Origin: Stentor roeselii
Taxonomy: Eukaryota > Ciliophora > Heterotrichea > Heterotrichida > Stentoridae
Assembly: GCA_006503475.1 (NCBI GenBank)
Contig: RSEH01000003.1
Span: 62,001-126,000 of the forward strand
Direction of reading: 5' to 3'
DNA: 64,000 nt
Shown here: positions 38,569-48,589 of the stretch, one piece after another
How the letters are laid out: each line of letters opens with the position of its first letter
Numbering within the stretch: the stretch's first letter is position 1
Made by a program: the position numbers and the translations under genes
Notes under the pieces: model-generated
What the model was told of the DNA's origin: nothing
Database searches by the model: none
Seen by the model: the letters and a program-made list of their open reading frames with translations, nothing else

Positions 38569-39873
38569 ATGAACCCAGTTCAGGAAAGGATCAAAGAATG
38601 CACTGATAGTGTCCTTAGCCAGCTAAAACAATACGACTTTCGAAGGAAACAAAGTCCTGATAAGTCTTCAGGGCCTCCTCCTCTTAGACAAAGAGCCAAG
38701 TGGAATAAAAGCTCTTTTCATTCAGACCCTTTTTCCTGTTCAAACTGCGAAAACTTCAGAAATATCATCGAGAACCTTCAAGGTCAGATACAGAAAATGA
38801 AAGAACAGCTGCTTATCAATAAAAATGAAATCTCGATTTTGAAAGAAAATCTGTCGAAAAGTGAAGAAATCAGAAGGAATTTGAATCAAATAATTCAAGT
38901 TAAAAAAGGACCTATTAGGGTTTGTTGTAGGGTTAAACCGGCTTTAGCATCTTTTATTGAATACCCGTCGAAAGGGCTTGAGGAAAAATCGCAGATGATA
39001 CAAATTTCGAAAAATTCTTTAAAAAATGTTTACTTGTTTGATAGGATTTTTGATGAGCAGAGTACACAGGTTGATGTCTTTGATGAAGCTCAAACTTATA
39101 TCCAAACAGCCATTGATGGAGGAAAAGTTTGCATTTTTTCTTATGGCCAGACCGGCTCTGGTAAAACTTTTACTCTTGAAGGGCAGACATTGACAGATAA
39201 AATAACTGAAAAGTCAGGGATTCTACCACGCTCAGCCCATTTATTATTCGAAGAAATAGATCGACAGAGCTTTAAAAGCAGCCAAATTAATATTTCATGT
39301 GCAGAAGTCTACATGGATCAAATTACAGACCTGCTGTCAGAATCGAGAAAAGTAATAAAATCTTTGGACTCAGTGATTTGGTATCCTGTAAATTCACTTT
39401 TCGAACTTTTATCAGTGATTTGCGAGTCTAGTAAAAGAAGAGTTACGCGTGACACTCACCTAAATTCAACAAGTTCCCGAAGCCACACAATCTACCAAAT
39501 CCGTATCGATGGTGAAGTCGAAGGCAAATTCCGTTCAGGCCGTCTAAGCATAATCGACTTAGCAGGTTCAGAAAGAGCAAGCACCGAGTCATTTTCAAGT
39601 AAATCCACCGAAGAAGTAGAATCAATGAAAAAAGTTCTAGAAGAAGGAAAGTTCATAAACAAAAGTCTCAGTTGTTTAAAGCGAGTATTCATGGCTCTAG
39701 CAAGTAAATCAACCACCTTAGTCCCCTACCGCGACAGCAAACTAACAAAAGTCCTTCAAGACCAACTACAAGCCGGCCTGGTGATAGTCTTCGTAACAGT
39801 TTCTCCAGACAACTACCAAGAAAGCCTGGAAAGTCTAAAGTTCGGGTCGAACATCCAAGACGCTAGGATTTAA
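38569..39873 (+). CDS. Kinesin-14 (C-terminal motor), 434 aa
   Basis: Order: a basic head with C57-S-N-C60, a short coiled coil (60-112), then the motor immediately after the neck (IIQVKKGPIRVCCRVKP). Motor landmarks are the P-loop GQTGSGKT (193-200), switch I NSTSSRSH, switch II DLAGSER, and the microtubule-binding PYRDSKLTKVLQD. A neck leading into an N-terminal-facing beta1 strand is the kinesin-14 layout, so minus-end-directed movement is expected. The stalk is very short for the family, so this is a compact minimal member. It ends 22 bp before the next plus-strand gene. Confidence 0.9.
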   Translation: MNPVQERIKECTDSVLSQLKQYDFRRKQSPDKSSGPPPLRQRAKWNKSSFHSDPFSCSNCENFRNIIENLQGQIQKMKEQLLINKNEISILKENLSKSEEIRRNLNQIIQVKKGPIRVCCRVKPALASFIEYPSKGLEEKSQMIQISKNSLKNVYLFDRIFDEQSTQVDVFDEAQTYIQTAIDGGKVCIFSYGQTGSGKTFTLEGQTLTDKITEKSGILPRSAHLLFEEIDRQSFKSSQINISCAEVYMDQITDLLSESRKVIKSLDSVIWYPVNSLFELLSVICESSKRRVTRDTHLNSTSSRSHTIYQIRIDGEVEGKFRSGRLSIIDLAGSERASTESFSSKSTEEVESMKKVLEEGKFINKSLSCLKRVFMALASKSTTLVPYRDSKLTKVLQDQLQAGLVIVFVTVSPDNYQESLESLKFGSNIQDARI

Positions 39874-39895
39874 TTAAATCACTCATAACTGTTTA

Positions 39896-40729
39896 ATGAA
39901 CTTGCAAAGCCTGCAAGAAAGCTCTTTAAAAAGACAGTCAAAAAAAGTCTCAATCAAAAAAGCTGGACTCGACAACTGCTGCTTGATAGTAAAGAATATT
40001 CAGGACCTTGACAAACAAAAGATCTGTCAAAAGACCAACTCGAAGAAAATCGCTGATGAAGATTATTTAAAAGCCTTGAAAGTTCATTTGGATCCAAGAA
40101 AAGTTGACTCAAATGTGTCTTTTGAAGTACTTCATAGTGTTGATAGAATCGTTTATGATAAACTTAGACCTATGTCTGTTGAACCCAACCAACGAAATTC
40201 CTTTGAAAACTGGGTCAAGTATAAAACTCTTCAGGAAAAGTTAAGGAAAATTTACTTGGATAAGGAAAACTCGAAGGAAAAGTCCAGGAAAAATTTAGAG
40301 GAAAACTCTGAACATTCTCCGATATTTTTTGAAAATTGGCTGAAGAAAAAGAAAAGTGAAGAAAAAAGAATGAAAAAAGAAGCTTTTCGTGTCCAAAATG
40401 AAGAAATTTTAAATAAACTCAAATTGCAACAAGACGGTGTTAGTTACAAACAATGGTTGAAAGTTAGTCTAGCAAGAGAAAAATCTGAAAAAAGAAAAAG
40501 AAGGGCAGAAGAAACTTTTCAAGAAGAGAAGAAAAAAGAAATAGAAGTTCAAAAAAACTACGAAAAACATGTGAAGAAGTTAAACGAGAAGAAAAAACGT
40601 TCAGAAAGACTCTCAAGGCTAAACTTCCGAAAACAAGAAGAACAAAGAGAAGCCTCTCACAGTCCCCTCCTTCTGGCGTATTCCCCAAACAAGTACTCAA
40701 AGCCGTTAAACACAAAACAGATGATCTAA
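39896..40729 (+). CDS. CCDC34/CCDC181-like coiled-coil protein with F-x-x-W repeats, 277 aa
   Basis: Three spaced motifs of the same type occur in a Lys/Glu-rich coiled coil: SFENWVKYKTLQEK, FFENWLKKKKSEEK and SYKQWLKVSLAREK. This W-x-x-K pattern with a following basic helix is typical of the microtubule- and cilium-associated CCDC34/CCDC181/MAP9 group. The N-terminal 90 residues look less ordered. The call is a resemblance rather than firm orthology. The gene is convergent with the Trp-repeat gene; only 6 bp separate the two stop codons. Confidence 0.65.
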   Translation: MNLQSLQESSLKRQSKKVSIKKAGLDNCCLIVKNIQDLDKQKICQKTNSKKIADEDYLKALKVHLDPRKVDSNVSFEVLHSVDRIVYDKLRPMSVEPNQRNSFENWVKYKTLQEKLRKIYLDKENSKEKSRKNLEENSEHSPIFFENWLKKKKSEEKRMKKEAFRVQNEEILNKLKLQQDGVSYKQWLKVSLAREKSEKRKRRAEETFQEEKKKEIEVQKNYEKHVKKLNEKKKRSERLSRLNFRKQEEQREASHSPLLLAYSPNKYSKPLNTKQMI

Positions 40730-40735
40730 TGTAAC

Positions 40736-43700
40736 TTAAAAGCTAGATAGTGAGTCTTGATTGAGTTTAAGTGTCATAAATGCATGAAACAAAGGCAACT
40801 CTGCCATTTTCTTCACATGCGCTACAAGTTTTGTGATTTGAATTCCGTTTATCATCAAAGAAAGTGAATTACAATATTCATTCGTCCTTTCAAGAGACTC
40901 AATAAGAGCTTCGTTGTGAGTTCTAAGTGAATTGTTATCTTCCAACAAGCAAGCCTTGTCATAAACTAAAAAATTCACCTGTTGGACAAGGTCTTCATAG
41001 TCGTTTTCAATCACTCTCGCCTTTCCACTCAAACATTCAATGCACGCAAAGGCCCAGGTCAACCTTCTTATCATGCAAGTCTTCAAACAAAGACCTAAAA
41101 TTTCCACTGCGCCACTTTGATTGATACTTAAAACATCGTCTTTCGTCATTTTCGAAGAAACTCCTGAAAATAAAGAAGGCTGGCTTCGATCACAGGAAAT
41201 TTCATAGTCTTCTAAAAAAGGAGCCTTTGAAAAGCTGTTGTTTGGAGATGGACTTGAAGCTGTTGGGATTGTTAAAAGACGTGAAAACATCAGAAGTTTG
41301 AAAAATGCGAATTGGCAAAGACGAGTTTGGAAGTTGTGGGAAACTGTTTGGAGACGCTTTGAGACTAGAGAGTGTTGAGGGTTTAAAGCTTGGTTGTTTA
41401 CTATTGTGTATTTCCATCTCCAGATTGCGGTCTCTTCGCTGAGGGATGTCGTGTAGATTATTTTTAAAATGTATTTTCGACCTAGAAGACGCTTGTGGAT
41501 GTGGTCTTGGGTTTTCCATTGGAAGAAACGAGATTTTTTTGAATTTTTTAGAGATGAGAGGAATATTTTCATAAAAGCTTCCAAAGACTTGAATTTGCTA
41601 AAGATGTGAAATGAACGAACACGAATCTGTAATTTAGTAAATGCTGTTCTCAAGGCAGATTTCAATGAATTCCCCAGAAAAATGAATCGACGAGTTGAAA
41701 TCAGTTGACTGAAACTGAAACGTAAAGATCTAAGAGGAAGTTTCTGAAGGGTCTGAACGAAATTTTGATTATTTTTCAATGCTTTTGGCTTGAATAGTTG
41801 AAAATATTGAGACATTCGGGTTTTTAGAGTAATTTTCAGCTTCGAGATAAAAATTGACTTTAAAGGCTTAGTCGTTTCGATGATCGACAAAAAGCTTTTA
41901 AACTTGATTCTTTTTATTACTTTTTGCAGTGAATACTGAATTTTTAAACTTTTCATCAAATTTTCTGTTTCTTTTGCTTTGAAAGACCTGGAAAATAATT
42001 TCCAAATACTCAAAAAAAGCTTCAATTTTTCATAAAGGGCAATAAATCTAAGTTTTAACTTTTGTACCAGGTTTCTCTTGACTTCGTCAGCGTTTTTTAT
42101 GACTCTAACAGGCCGAAAAATGAATTTGGCTCTTGATCCGAATTTGAACAACAAGTTTTTGACCATTTTTTTCAGTTTAACTTGTCTTGAAGAAGTGAAT
42201 TTTTCTCCTTTCATTTTCTTGAAAGCAAAAACTTTTCTTTTCCAAGTTAAATTTTTTAAAATTTCAAAAAATTCAAAAGTTTTAATCCGAGACTTTTCAG
42301 TGATTTTTTTATTTTTATTGAAATTTAAAGATTTTTTCACTTGAATTTTTAAACCTTTTGAAAGAATTTCAATCATTTTTAGAACTTTTTGAGAGATATT
42401 TTTATATTTTTTTACCTGAGACATCCAAAAGTTGAAAAATTCAGAAAGTCCTAATTTTTCCATTTTTCGAAAAGCTCTGAGAGCTAACTTCAAATTACGA
42501 TCACCAATTTTCAGTCCTTTTTCAAAATAAAATACATTTTTTTTTGAATCCAAATTAAAAGCATTTAAAGTTTTCCTTCCACTGACACTTTGAAATCTCT
42601 TCCACTCTTCAAAAAACTTTTCCACTAATCTCCTATGAAAATTCCTTAAAACCCTCAAAGCAATAAAAAACTTCGCATTTCTCACCGCTAAAAACCTTCC
42701 ACCTTCCTGAATCCACAAATTAACCGCTAAGCCCATCATATTTTTCCTGAAATTCGCGATTTTTCCTAGAAACTCAATTAACTTTCCAACATCTTTTCTA
42801 TTTTCAATCCAATTCGCATTTCTAATAAGAAAATTTTTTCTATTTCTAGTCAATCCAGCAAGAAAGACACTTTTCGAAGTAATATTTTCTAAAGTTTTTT
42901 CCAAATCATTAAGTTTGTTCAAGTTAAGCTGCCGAGGACTGAGGATTTTTTTTCTTTTGATGACGTGATGATGCTCTTCTTGTGAAAAACTCTCTTCTTT
43001 GGGGATCATCTTCCAACGAACGAAGTACATTCGTTTAGTGAAGAAATAACGAGTCTCTCCTGCTAAGACAAGAGGTTTTAACACGGCAGGAGTCGAGGCT
43101 TTTAAAGTCCTGCTTAAAGAGTTGGTCCTTGAATGATTTTTTGAAGACATTCTTGAACTTCTTCCAGAAGGAATCACGATTTTTCTTCGTCTTTTGATTA
43201 CTTTGCTGATGTCAATCTCAGAAATTGTCTCTTCAAGTAAAGAGTTGAAGTGAAAACGAGTGAAAGATGTTTTCATTAAACATCTACAGCGAAGGTCAGC
43301 AGATTTTAACACGGTTAAAAAAGAGTCTTTGAAATTTCTGTTGTTTTCACCAGAAAATAACTTTTTCCATAGTTCACGGGTTTTTTGAAGGTTTTTTAAA
43401 GTTTTAAACCAACGAGCTTTCAAGAAAAAATAACGGGTCTCACTTTGACTTAAAACTCTTCGAAACAAGGAAAATTTGACTTTTTTAAAAAGATTTAAAA
43501 AATCTTTCCAAGTTTTAAAACCATTCAAAAAAATCCCGTTTTTTACTGCTTTGTTCGCAGTTTCAACTCCTCTTCTCAAAAGCTTCACTGCTTGTTTATA
43601 CTCAATCAGTTTTACTTTCCACTTGCAAAAAGCGATCGTATCTAAACTAGCAGTCACATATCTAAACATCTGCATCAAAACCTGCATCTTAATCCTTTGT

Positions 43701-44224
43701 CTGGCGTATTTTCCACGAGCGAGTTTTCCAAATTTAATCTGCAAAAAAGCCTTTTTTAAACTTTCCAAGACTTTTTTTTCCAAAATTTCAGAAAAATTTT
43801 CACAAGCTAAAAATTTGATTTTTTGACTTTTTTTCTGAAAATCGAGAAATTTTTTAAGGACTGCGAAAGAAAAGTTCAAAGTTTTCCAGACCTTTTTTTC
43901 CAGCTTTGAGAAACCGAAGATCAGTGAAGAGGTCTTCTGGGCGAAGATCTGGTTGAAGCCTCGATGTTTCAATGAAAGGGTTTTTGGCTTTTGAGATGAT
44001 TGAAGATCTTTCAGGTATTTTGAGAAGATTGAATGGTTTTCTTCTGTGATCTTGTTTTGGGATTTTAGTCGAGAAGCTATGAAACTCGCTGCTCGGATCA
44101 CTGAGGCTGGACTGCTCAGAAGAAGAAGGTGAAGAGTTTTGGATTTAGCTTCGCTTGATGATGGGTTGAAGTTAATACCTGTTAAGGCTTCTTCGAGTAA
44201 GATCAGAGTATCGGTTCCTTCCAT
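40736..44224 (-). CDS. Large Trp-repeat (Sfi1-like) protein, 1,162 aa
   Basis: A Lys/Phe-rich all-helical protein. It has at least ten spaced aromatic-W-K motifs, including FCKWKVKL, FKTWKDFL, FVRWKMIP, FEEWKRFQ, FNFWMSQV, LSIWKLFS, FQWKTQDH and IWRWKYTI. Repeats with a central Trp spaced tens of residues apart resemble Sfi1 centrin-binding repeats, though the spacing here looks irregular. Residues about 1,050-1,130 form a C-terminal coiled coil (ENDYEDLVQQVNFLVYDKAC). Sfi1-type proteins form contractile fibres with centrins at basal bodies; Stentor-like ciliates have large centrin-rich myonemes, so this role is attractive but inferred. Confidence 0.7.
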   Translation of the reverse strand: MEGTDTLILLEEALTGINFNPSSSEAKSKTLHLLLLSSPASVIRAASFIASRLKSQNKITEENHSIFSKYLKDLQSSQKPKTLSLKHRGFNQIFAQKTSSLIFGFSKLEKKVWKTLNFSFAVLKKFLDFQKKSQKIKFLACENFSEILEKKVLESLKKAFLQIKFGKLARGKYARQRIKMQVLMQMFRYVTASLDTIAFCKWKVKLIEYKQAVKLLRRGVETANKAVKNGIFLNGFKTWKDFLNLFKKVKFSLFRRVLSQSETRYFFLKARWFKTLKNLQKTRELWKKLFSGENNRNFKDSFLTVLKSADLRCRCLMKTSFTRFHFNSLLEETISEIDISKVIKRRRKIVIPSGRSSRMSSKNHSRTNSLSRTLKASTPAVLKPLVLAGETRYFFTKRMYFVRWKMIPKEESFSQEEHHHVIKRKKILSPRQLNLNKLNDLEKTLENITSKSVFLAGLTRNRKNFLIRNANWIENRKDVGKLIEFLGKIANFRKNMMGLAVNLWIQEGGRFLAVRNAKFFIALRVLRNFHRRLVEKFFEEWKRFQSVSGRKTLNAFNLDSKKNVFYFEKGLKIGDRNLKLALRAFRKMEKLGLSEFFNFWMSQVKKYKNISQKVLKMIEILSKGLKIQVKKSLNFNKNKKITEKSRIKTFEFFEILKNLTWKRKVFAFKKMKGEKFTSSRQVKLKKMVKNLLFKFGSRAKFIFRPVRVIKNADEVKRNLVQKLKLRFIALYEKLKLFLSIWKLFSRSFKAKETENLMKSLKIQYSLQKVIKRIKFKSFLSIIETTKPLKSIFISKLKITLKTRMSQYFQLFKPKALKNNQNFVQTLQKLPLRSLRFSFSQLISTRRFIFLGNSLKSALRTAFTKLQIRVRSFHIFSKFKSLEAFMKIFLSSLKNSKKSRFFQWKTQDHIHKRLLGRKYILKIIYTTSLSEETAIWRWKYTIVNNQALNPQHSLVSKRLQTVSHNFQTRLCQFAFFKLLMFSRLLTIPTASSPSPNNSFSKAPFLEDYEISCDRSQPSLFSGVSSKMTKDDVLSINQSGAVEILGLCLKTCMIRRLTWAFACIECLSGKARVIENDYEDLVQQVNFLVYDKACLLEDNNSLRTHNEALIESLERTNEYCNSLSLMINGIQITKLVAHVKKMAELPLFHAFMTLKLNQDSLSSF

Positions 44225-44257
44225 TGTTAAATATTAGGATTAATTGAAAATAAATTA

Positions 44258-46063
44258 TTATTGTTTGGATTCTGATGTTTCCATTTTCTTGACCACTCCC
44301 TCAATAATCTTTTCTAACTGTCTTCTAGTAGGAAGGTAATCCTGAAACATGAGACTCTTTTGTAAAAAACCACTAAGAGCCGTATGAAAGAGTTTCCTTT
44401 TATCATTATCCTTAAGATTTTCAAACATGATTTTAGTATCTCTCTTATACCTTTCAACACATTTCATATAATATTCTTCAATAGCAGCTTCACGAACATG
44501 AGTAGGAATCGATATAACTTTTAAACTTGCACGTTTTCTAGACTGTTTTTTTCCACTACTTTTCCTAAATAAATAATGCTCACAAGCAGAAGTCCACATT
44601 CTCTTCAGTTCTTGAATCAACTGTTCTTTCCTTGACAGATGCATGCGAATATTCCTCTGAATTCTAATCGTATTTCTAAAAAAAGTACTGAATTTGTTAA
44701 AAGCTCGAAAAGCATTTGCTGCGAAAGAAATAAAACTAGTTAAATTCGAACCAGAGTGCTTTTTCGTGATATTTTTAGTGATTTTTGAATAAAACATTAA
44801 GGAATTTTTGCATCGACACATGATAATATCTTGAATATTTTGATTATTTTTAAAAGACTTGTAAGCTTTTTGAATAAGAATCACTTTGCGAAGCAAAGTC
44901 TGTGCCTGTATTTTTTCTTTTTTTCTCTTAAAAATCGAAGACCTGATACATTGAATAGAAAAAGCAAAGTAAGAATATTTCAACCAAAATCCCCAAAATT
45001 TTTCTTTCATTTGAAAAATTCGAAGTTCTTTTCTCTTAACTTTTTCTTGCTCTTCTTTAAGTTTCTTTTTATTCAAATTTTCCAAAGCTTTATTTTTCTT
45101 TAAATCCAAGAAATCTTTTTTTCTCGTTAAAACTTTTTCTCTTCTAATTTTCCAGATTTCAGCTTTTTCAGAAAGAAGACTAGCTCGACTAGTAAGACTT
45201 GCATATTGAGTGCATTTATTTTCTTGAATAAAGTCTTTATGATTGAATTTAGAAGGACTTTTATCCAGTTCTTTCGACTCATCTCCTTCAGTGAACTGTG
45301 TTGGAAGTAACGTGAGTTGTCTTTTTATGCGTTTCAGTTCTTCAAGACTTCCTATTTTATTCCCGAAGGAAATGTAAAGTTTAATCAAAGACTCTTCAAT
45401 TCCTTTGATACCTAAATAAAGGGTGTCGTATTTAAAGTGAAGACTTGACTCTCGAATTTCTAAGTAGTCTCCTGGAAAGCATTTTTCGTAACTGAGCGGG
45501 CCTGGCTCTTGCACTTCACTTGAGGTGTAAGAACAAACCCGCCCTTGTTTTCTCTTAATTTTTATCGTTAAAGGCGCTTTTTTACCCTTGACTGGACATC
45601 GGAAGAACTTTAATTTTCCTTCTCCGATGTGGACTTCTATGTGGTCACCTTCTGTTAGAGTGATTGAGTCACTTGCTCCTTTTGGCGAAATCACTTCGTT
45701 GATAGAATTCATCAGATTTGCGTAGTCTCGGTCTGTGAAAACTTGTGCTTTTAGGTGAATGTCCGGGAAAAATGATCTTTTGTTTGATTCACCTGATAGA
45801 GGAGTCAAAAATGTGAAAATTTTTTCGTTTTGTTTCTCGGAATAGTCGCTTATTGACTTGTGGTTCCTTTTTCGGTCTAAGGGCTGGACTGACTTGCTTA
45901 TTGGAGGGATTTCTTCTGGGTTTGTTGAGTCGTAGTTTGAAAGGTTTTCAGTCTTTATGGAGAGAGAAGTGGTTATTTTCGAAGCCATCAATCTGAATGA
46001 AGGAAGAACATAAAACGAATTAGCTTTCGAGTGTCGATGAAGAAAGTCTTGGTATTTATTCAT
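44258..46063 (-). CDS. IQ-motif coiled-coil protein with beta-rich domain, 601 aa
   Basis: Residues about 125-235 look beta-rich (GDHIEVHIGEGKLKFFRCPV, GDYLEIRESSLHFKYDTLYL). A basic helix follows (about 300-360) and then IQ-like segments (KVILIQKAYKSFKN, TIRIQRNIRMHLSRKEQ) that may bind calmodulin or centrin. The C-terminal 90 residues are helical. No named family. It neighbours the Trp-repeat gene on the same strand (33 bp gap) and is divergent from ARMC9, with 39 bp between start codons. Confidence 0.65.
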   Translation of the reverse strand: MNKYQDFLHRHSKANSFYVLPSFRLMASKITTSLSIKTENLSNYDSTNPEEIPPISKSVQPLDRKRNHKSISDYSEKQNEKIFTFLTPLSGESNKRSFFPDIHLKAQVFTDRDYANLMNSINEVISPKGASDSITLTEGDHIEVHIGEGKLKFFRCPVKGKKAPLTIKIKRKQGRVCSYTSSEVQEPGPLSYEKCFPGDYLEIRESSLHFKYDTLYLGIKGIEESLIKLYISFGNKIGSLEELKRIKRQLTLLPTQFTEGDESKELDKSPSKFNHKDFIQENKCTQYASLTSRASLLSEKAEIWKIRREKVLTRKKDFLDLKKNKALENLNKKKLKEEQEKVKRKELRIFQMKEKFWGFWLKYSYFAFSIQCIRSSIFKRKKEKIQAQTLLRKVILIQKAYKSFKNNQNIQDIIMCRCKNSLMFYSKITKNITKKHSGSNLTSFISFAANAFRAFNKFSTFFRNTIRIQRNIRMHLSRKEQLIQELKRMWTSACEHYLFRKSSGKKQSRKRASLKVISIPTHVREAAIEEYYMKCVERYKRDTKIMFENLKDNDKRKLFHTALSGFLQKSLMFQDYLPTRRQLEKIIEGVVKKMETSESKQ

Positions 46064-46102
46064 TATTTAATAGAGTTTAAACTGTATTAAACTACTTATA
46101 AA

Positions 46103-48112
46103 ATGTCTCAGAGCCTTTATGATCCAGTGGATAAATCAATCCAAGAAGCAATTAAAGAGTACCTAATAAGTCAAGGATACCTGCAGACCCTAAAGCAACT
46201 CGAAGTACTTTCCACATAGTCCGAAAACTCCAACAAAAAACCCGAAAGTCTTTCATCAGTTTTAAATTTATTCAAGGCGCTCGATCAAGGCGATTCTCAA
46301 ACCTTTTTCCAAACCTGGCAAACTCTTCCAAAAGAAAACACAGTTCAAATCAACGAGCTTCGAAATCTTGAATTCTTTGTAAAAGTCTATTTTACCATCT
46401 ACCCTTGCCATCAAATAAACAAGTCAAGTTCATCTGAGAGAAATCTCATCAAATACAAAAAAAACATGGAAGAGTTCAAAGCTTATCTCGATCAGGAAGG
46501 CGAGAATTTTAGTAAAGCTGAAGAAATTCTTCCATTTTTCGCATTGCCTTACATTCCCAACCCGAGTGAGCATCAAGCTTTTAAAACAATCTTTAGTACG
46601 AAGTGGCTCCAGTCCTTAAAAGAACGGATTCGAAAAGTGATGGGAAAGTCTGAAAATGAAGAAACGACTCTTCGACTACTCTTTGAAAAAACATCATCTG
46701 AAGTGAAAAATGAAAAAAATGAAAGACAAGACCCGCGGGCTGTTGTAAGAATTCAAGAGCTAGAAAGACAACTGGGCATTGTAAGTGAAGAAAATGCGAA
46801 ATTACAACAAAAGATCTTAAATATTGAAGAAAAGTATGATTTGTATATTGAAGGAATTTTAAAGGTCGCTCGTGATATGTTTAAAGTGATTGAAATAGGA
46901 AAAAATCAAAGAATCACAGAAGATATCGTGATTCAGGTCTACACAGCTCTAAGCAGCTTTGACAATTCAATTAAAATCTCATCGCCTCGGAATAAAACCG
47001 AGGCAGAGCTGGACTACGTGTTGATATCAAGAGACCTTGCAAGTCTCAAAGACGAGACCCAACTTTGTGCTCTTTTACAAGCTTTGAGATGGAAACTTAC
47101 TAGAACTCTCAGAGCTTCACGAAAATTAAACCTGTCTTATTTCATCGAATTCAACATTCTAGGCACTAGTAAACCACAGAAGCCAATTCTTGACTACCTT
47201 CTCGGAAGTACTGCAAGGGTGAAGGAGTTCACAGTAAAGCTACTCAATGTCATGACAAGTGAAAGTCTTCCTAGAGACTACCTTCTTTGCAAGGCAAACA
47301 TCACAAGCCTTCTCCTTTCCATTCTTTTTAACGAGAAGCAAGACACCCCCCTTCGCCAAGGCACTTTAGGAGTCATTCAAAAACTTTCACTTAAAAAATC
47401 CGCTCAACTTGACATGATAAGACTTGATGTTCTTGACTGGCTTTTAAAGCTTCTTAAGTCTTCAGCGGAAATTTCGACTTACACCCTTGAATACTCAACT
47501 GCTTTGTTGATGAACTTGTCGCTTCGGACTCTGGGAAAGGAAAAATTGTGTAAAAGTCCGAATGAAGTGATGACTGTTCTCAGTAAGTTCATGGTCAGTG
47601 AGAATAATCAGGTAAGAACTTATGTTAATGGCACTTTGTATTCAGTTTTAACGAAAAAACAAATGAAAGATGCTGCTATGAAAATTGGATTAGAGAAGAA
47701 ATTAAAGGGAATCAAGCCGAAAGTTGATGAAAATATTAGAAGACAGATAGATTTTATTTTAGAGCAGATGAAACAGGAAGAAAATAATTGTCCTACTGAT
47801 GAAGGGGAAGAGGAACAGGAAGATGTTGAATCTGAAGGAGATGAGGAGGAAGAAATTGGAGAGTTTGAGGATATGGATGATTTGATCATGATTAATGGAG
47901 TTTTGACTGGGGATAACTTGCTTCAGCAGAAATACTCGATTTTACAGAAAAAAATGTCGCCTAGACAAGTTGAAGTGGAAAACAAAAAAGTTACTGAAAA
48001 GTTTATCAGGAAAAATGAACCGAAGGGAAGCAAAGTTGTTCCAGTTAAAGATGAAGACTACTCTAAAGTTTTTGGTGCAAATGACAGAATTCCAAGAACT
48101 CCTGCTAATTAA
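46103..48112 (+). CDS. ARMC9: ARMC9 (LisH and armadillo ciliary protein), 664 aa, two exons
   Basis: Exons 46103-46204 and 46220-48112 join through a phase-0 15-nt intron. Exon 1 encodes the LisH motif (IQEAIKEYLISQGYLQTLKQ). The rest follows human ARMC9 closely: ILPFFALPYIPNPSEHQAFK, a coiled coil, LLQALRWKLTRTL, the armadillo block TYTLEYSTALLMNLSLRTLG, and VRTYVNGTLYSVL. An acidic stretch (about residues 560-590) follows. ARMC9 is a basal-body and ciliary-tip protein; human mutations cause Joubert syndrome, and it takes part in axonemal microtubule stability. The uninterrupted frame alone (from the internal ATG at 46466) would omit the LisH domain. Confidence 0.92.
46205..46219 (+). other. 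15-nt intron of ARMC9 gene
   Basis: GTACTTTCCACATAG, phase 0. Splicing joins LKQLE to SENSNKKPESL after the LisH motif. A at position 10. Confidence 0.92.
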
Positions 48113-48150
48113 ATAACTCATAAAATAGAACCAGTTAATTAAATCCTGCA

Positions 48151-48573
48151 TTATTTGAATTCATGCTGTACACTTTTCCTCTTGCTAAGCGGGTGAAATT
48201 TAATATTTTTCTGTATCTTTTCAACTCTAAGATGTGTCTCTGACTGAACAGCTAAGGAAAATTTAGTAGTTTTAAGTTTTGGGGTTTGTAAATAAGGTAA
48301 TCCAGTGACAGAGGCATTCCTCGGCATTCTATCAGTTTGAATAATAGTTAAACTCTTCTTTTCCTTCCTCTTCGCAGGTACAGGTTGAAGTTTGGCCCTA
48401 AAATCAAGACTAGAATTAGCGCCAGCAACTCGATCCCTTTCTTTTTTGACCTTATTAAGTCGACAGACCAAGTCATTATAATCAAAATGAACTCCATATC
48501 TCTGACTTTCAGGAATGGTTGCATGTTTGTGACTATCTTCATTAAGTTTCTTGCAAAATTCATCAGTGTTCAT
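48151..48573 (-). CDS. Unrecognised basic protein, 140 aa
   Basis: A short Lys-rich protein without membrane segments. The N-terminal half is helical (DYNDLVCRLNKVKKERDRVA); the C-terminal half is basic with S/T-P-like sites. No family recognised. The gene is convergent with ARMC9 (38 bp between ends), and the adjacent phosphatase gene ends 16 bp upstream of its start. Confidence 0.6.
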   Translation of the reverse strand: MNTDEFCKKLNEDSHKHATIPESQRYGVHFDYNDLVCRLNKVKKERDRVAGANSSLDFRAKLQPVPAKRKEKKSLTIIQTDRMPRNASVTGLPYLQTPKLKTTKFSLAVQSETHLRVEKIQKNIKFHPLSKRKSVQHEFK

Positions 48574-48589
48574 AATAATCTTATAATCT

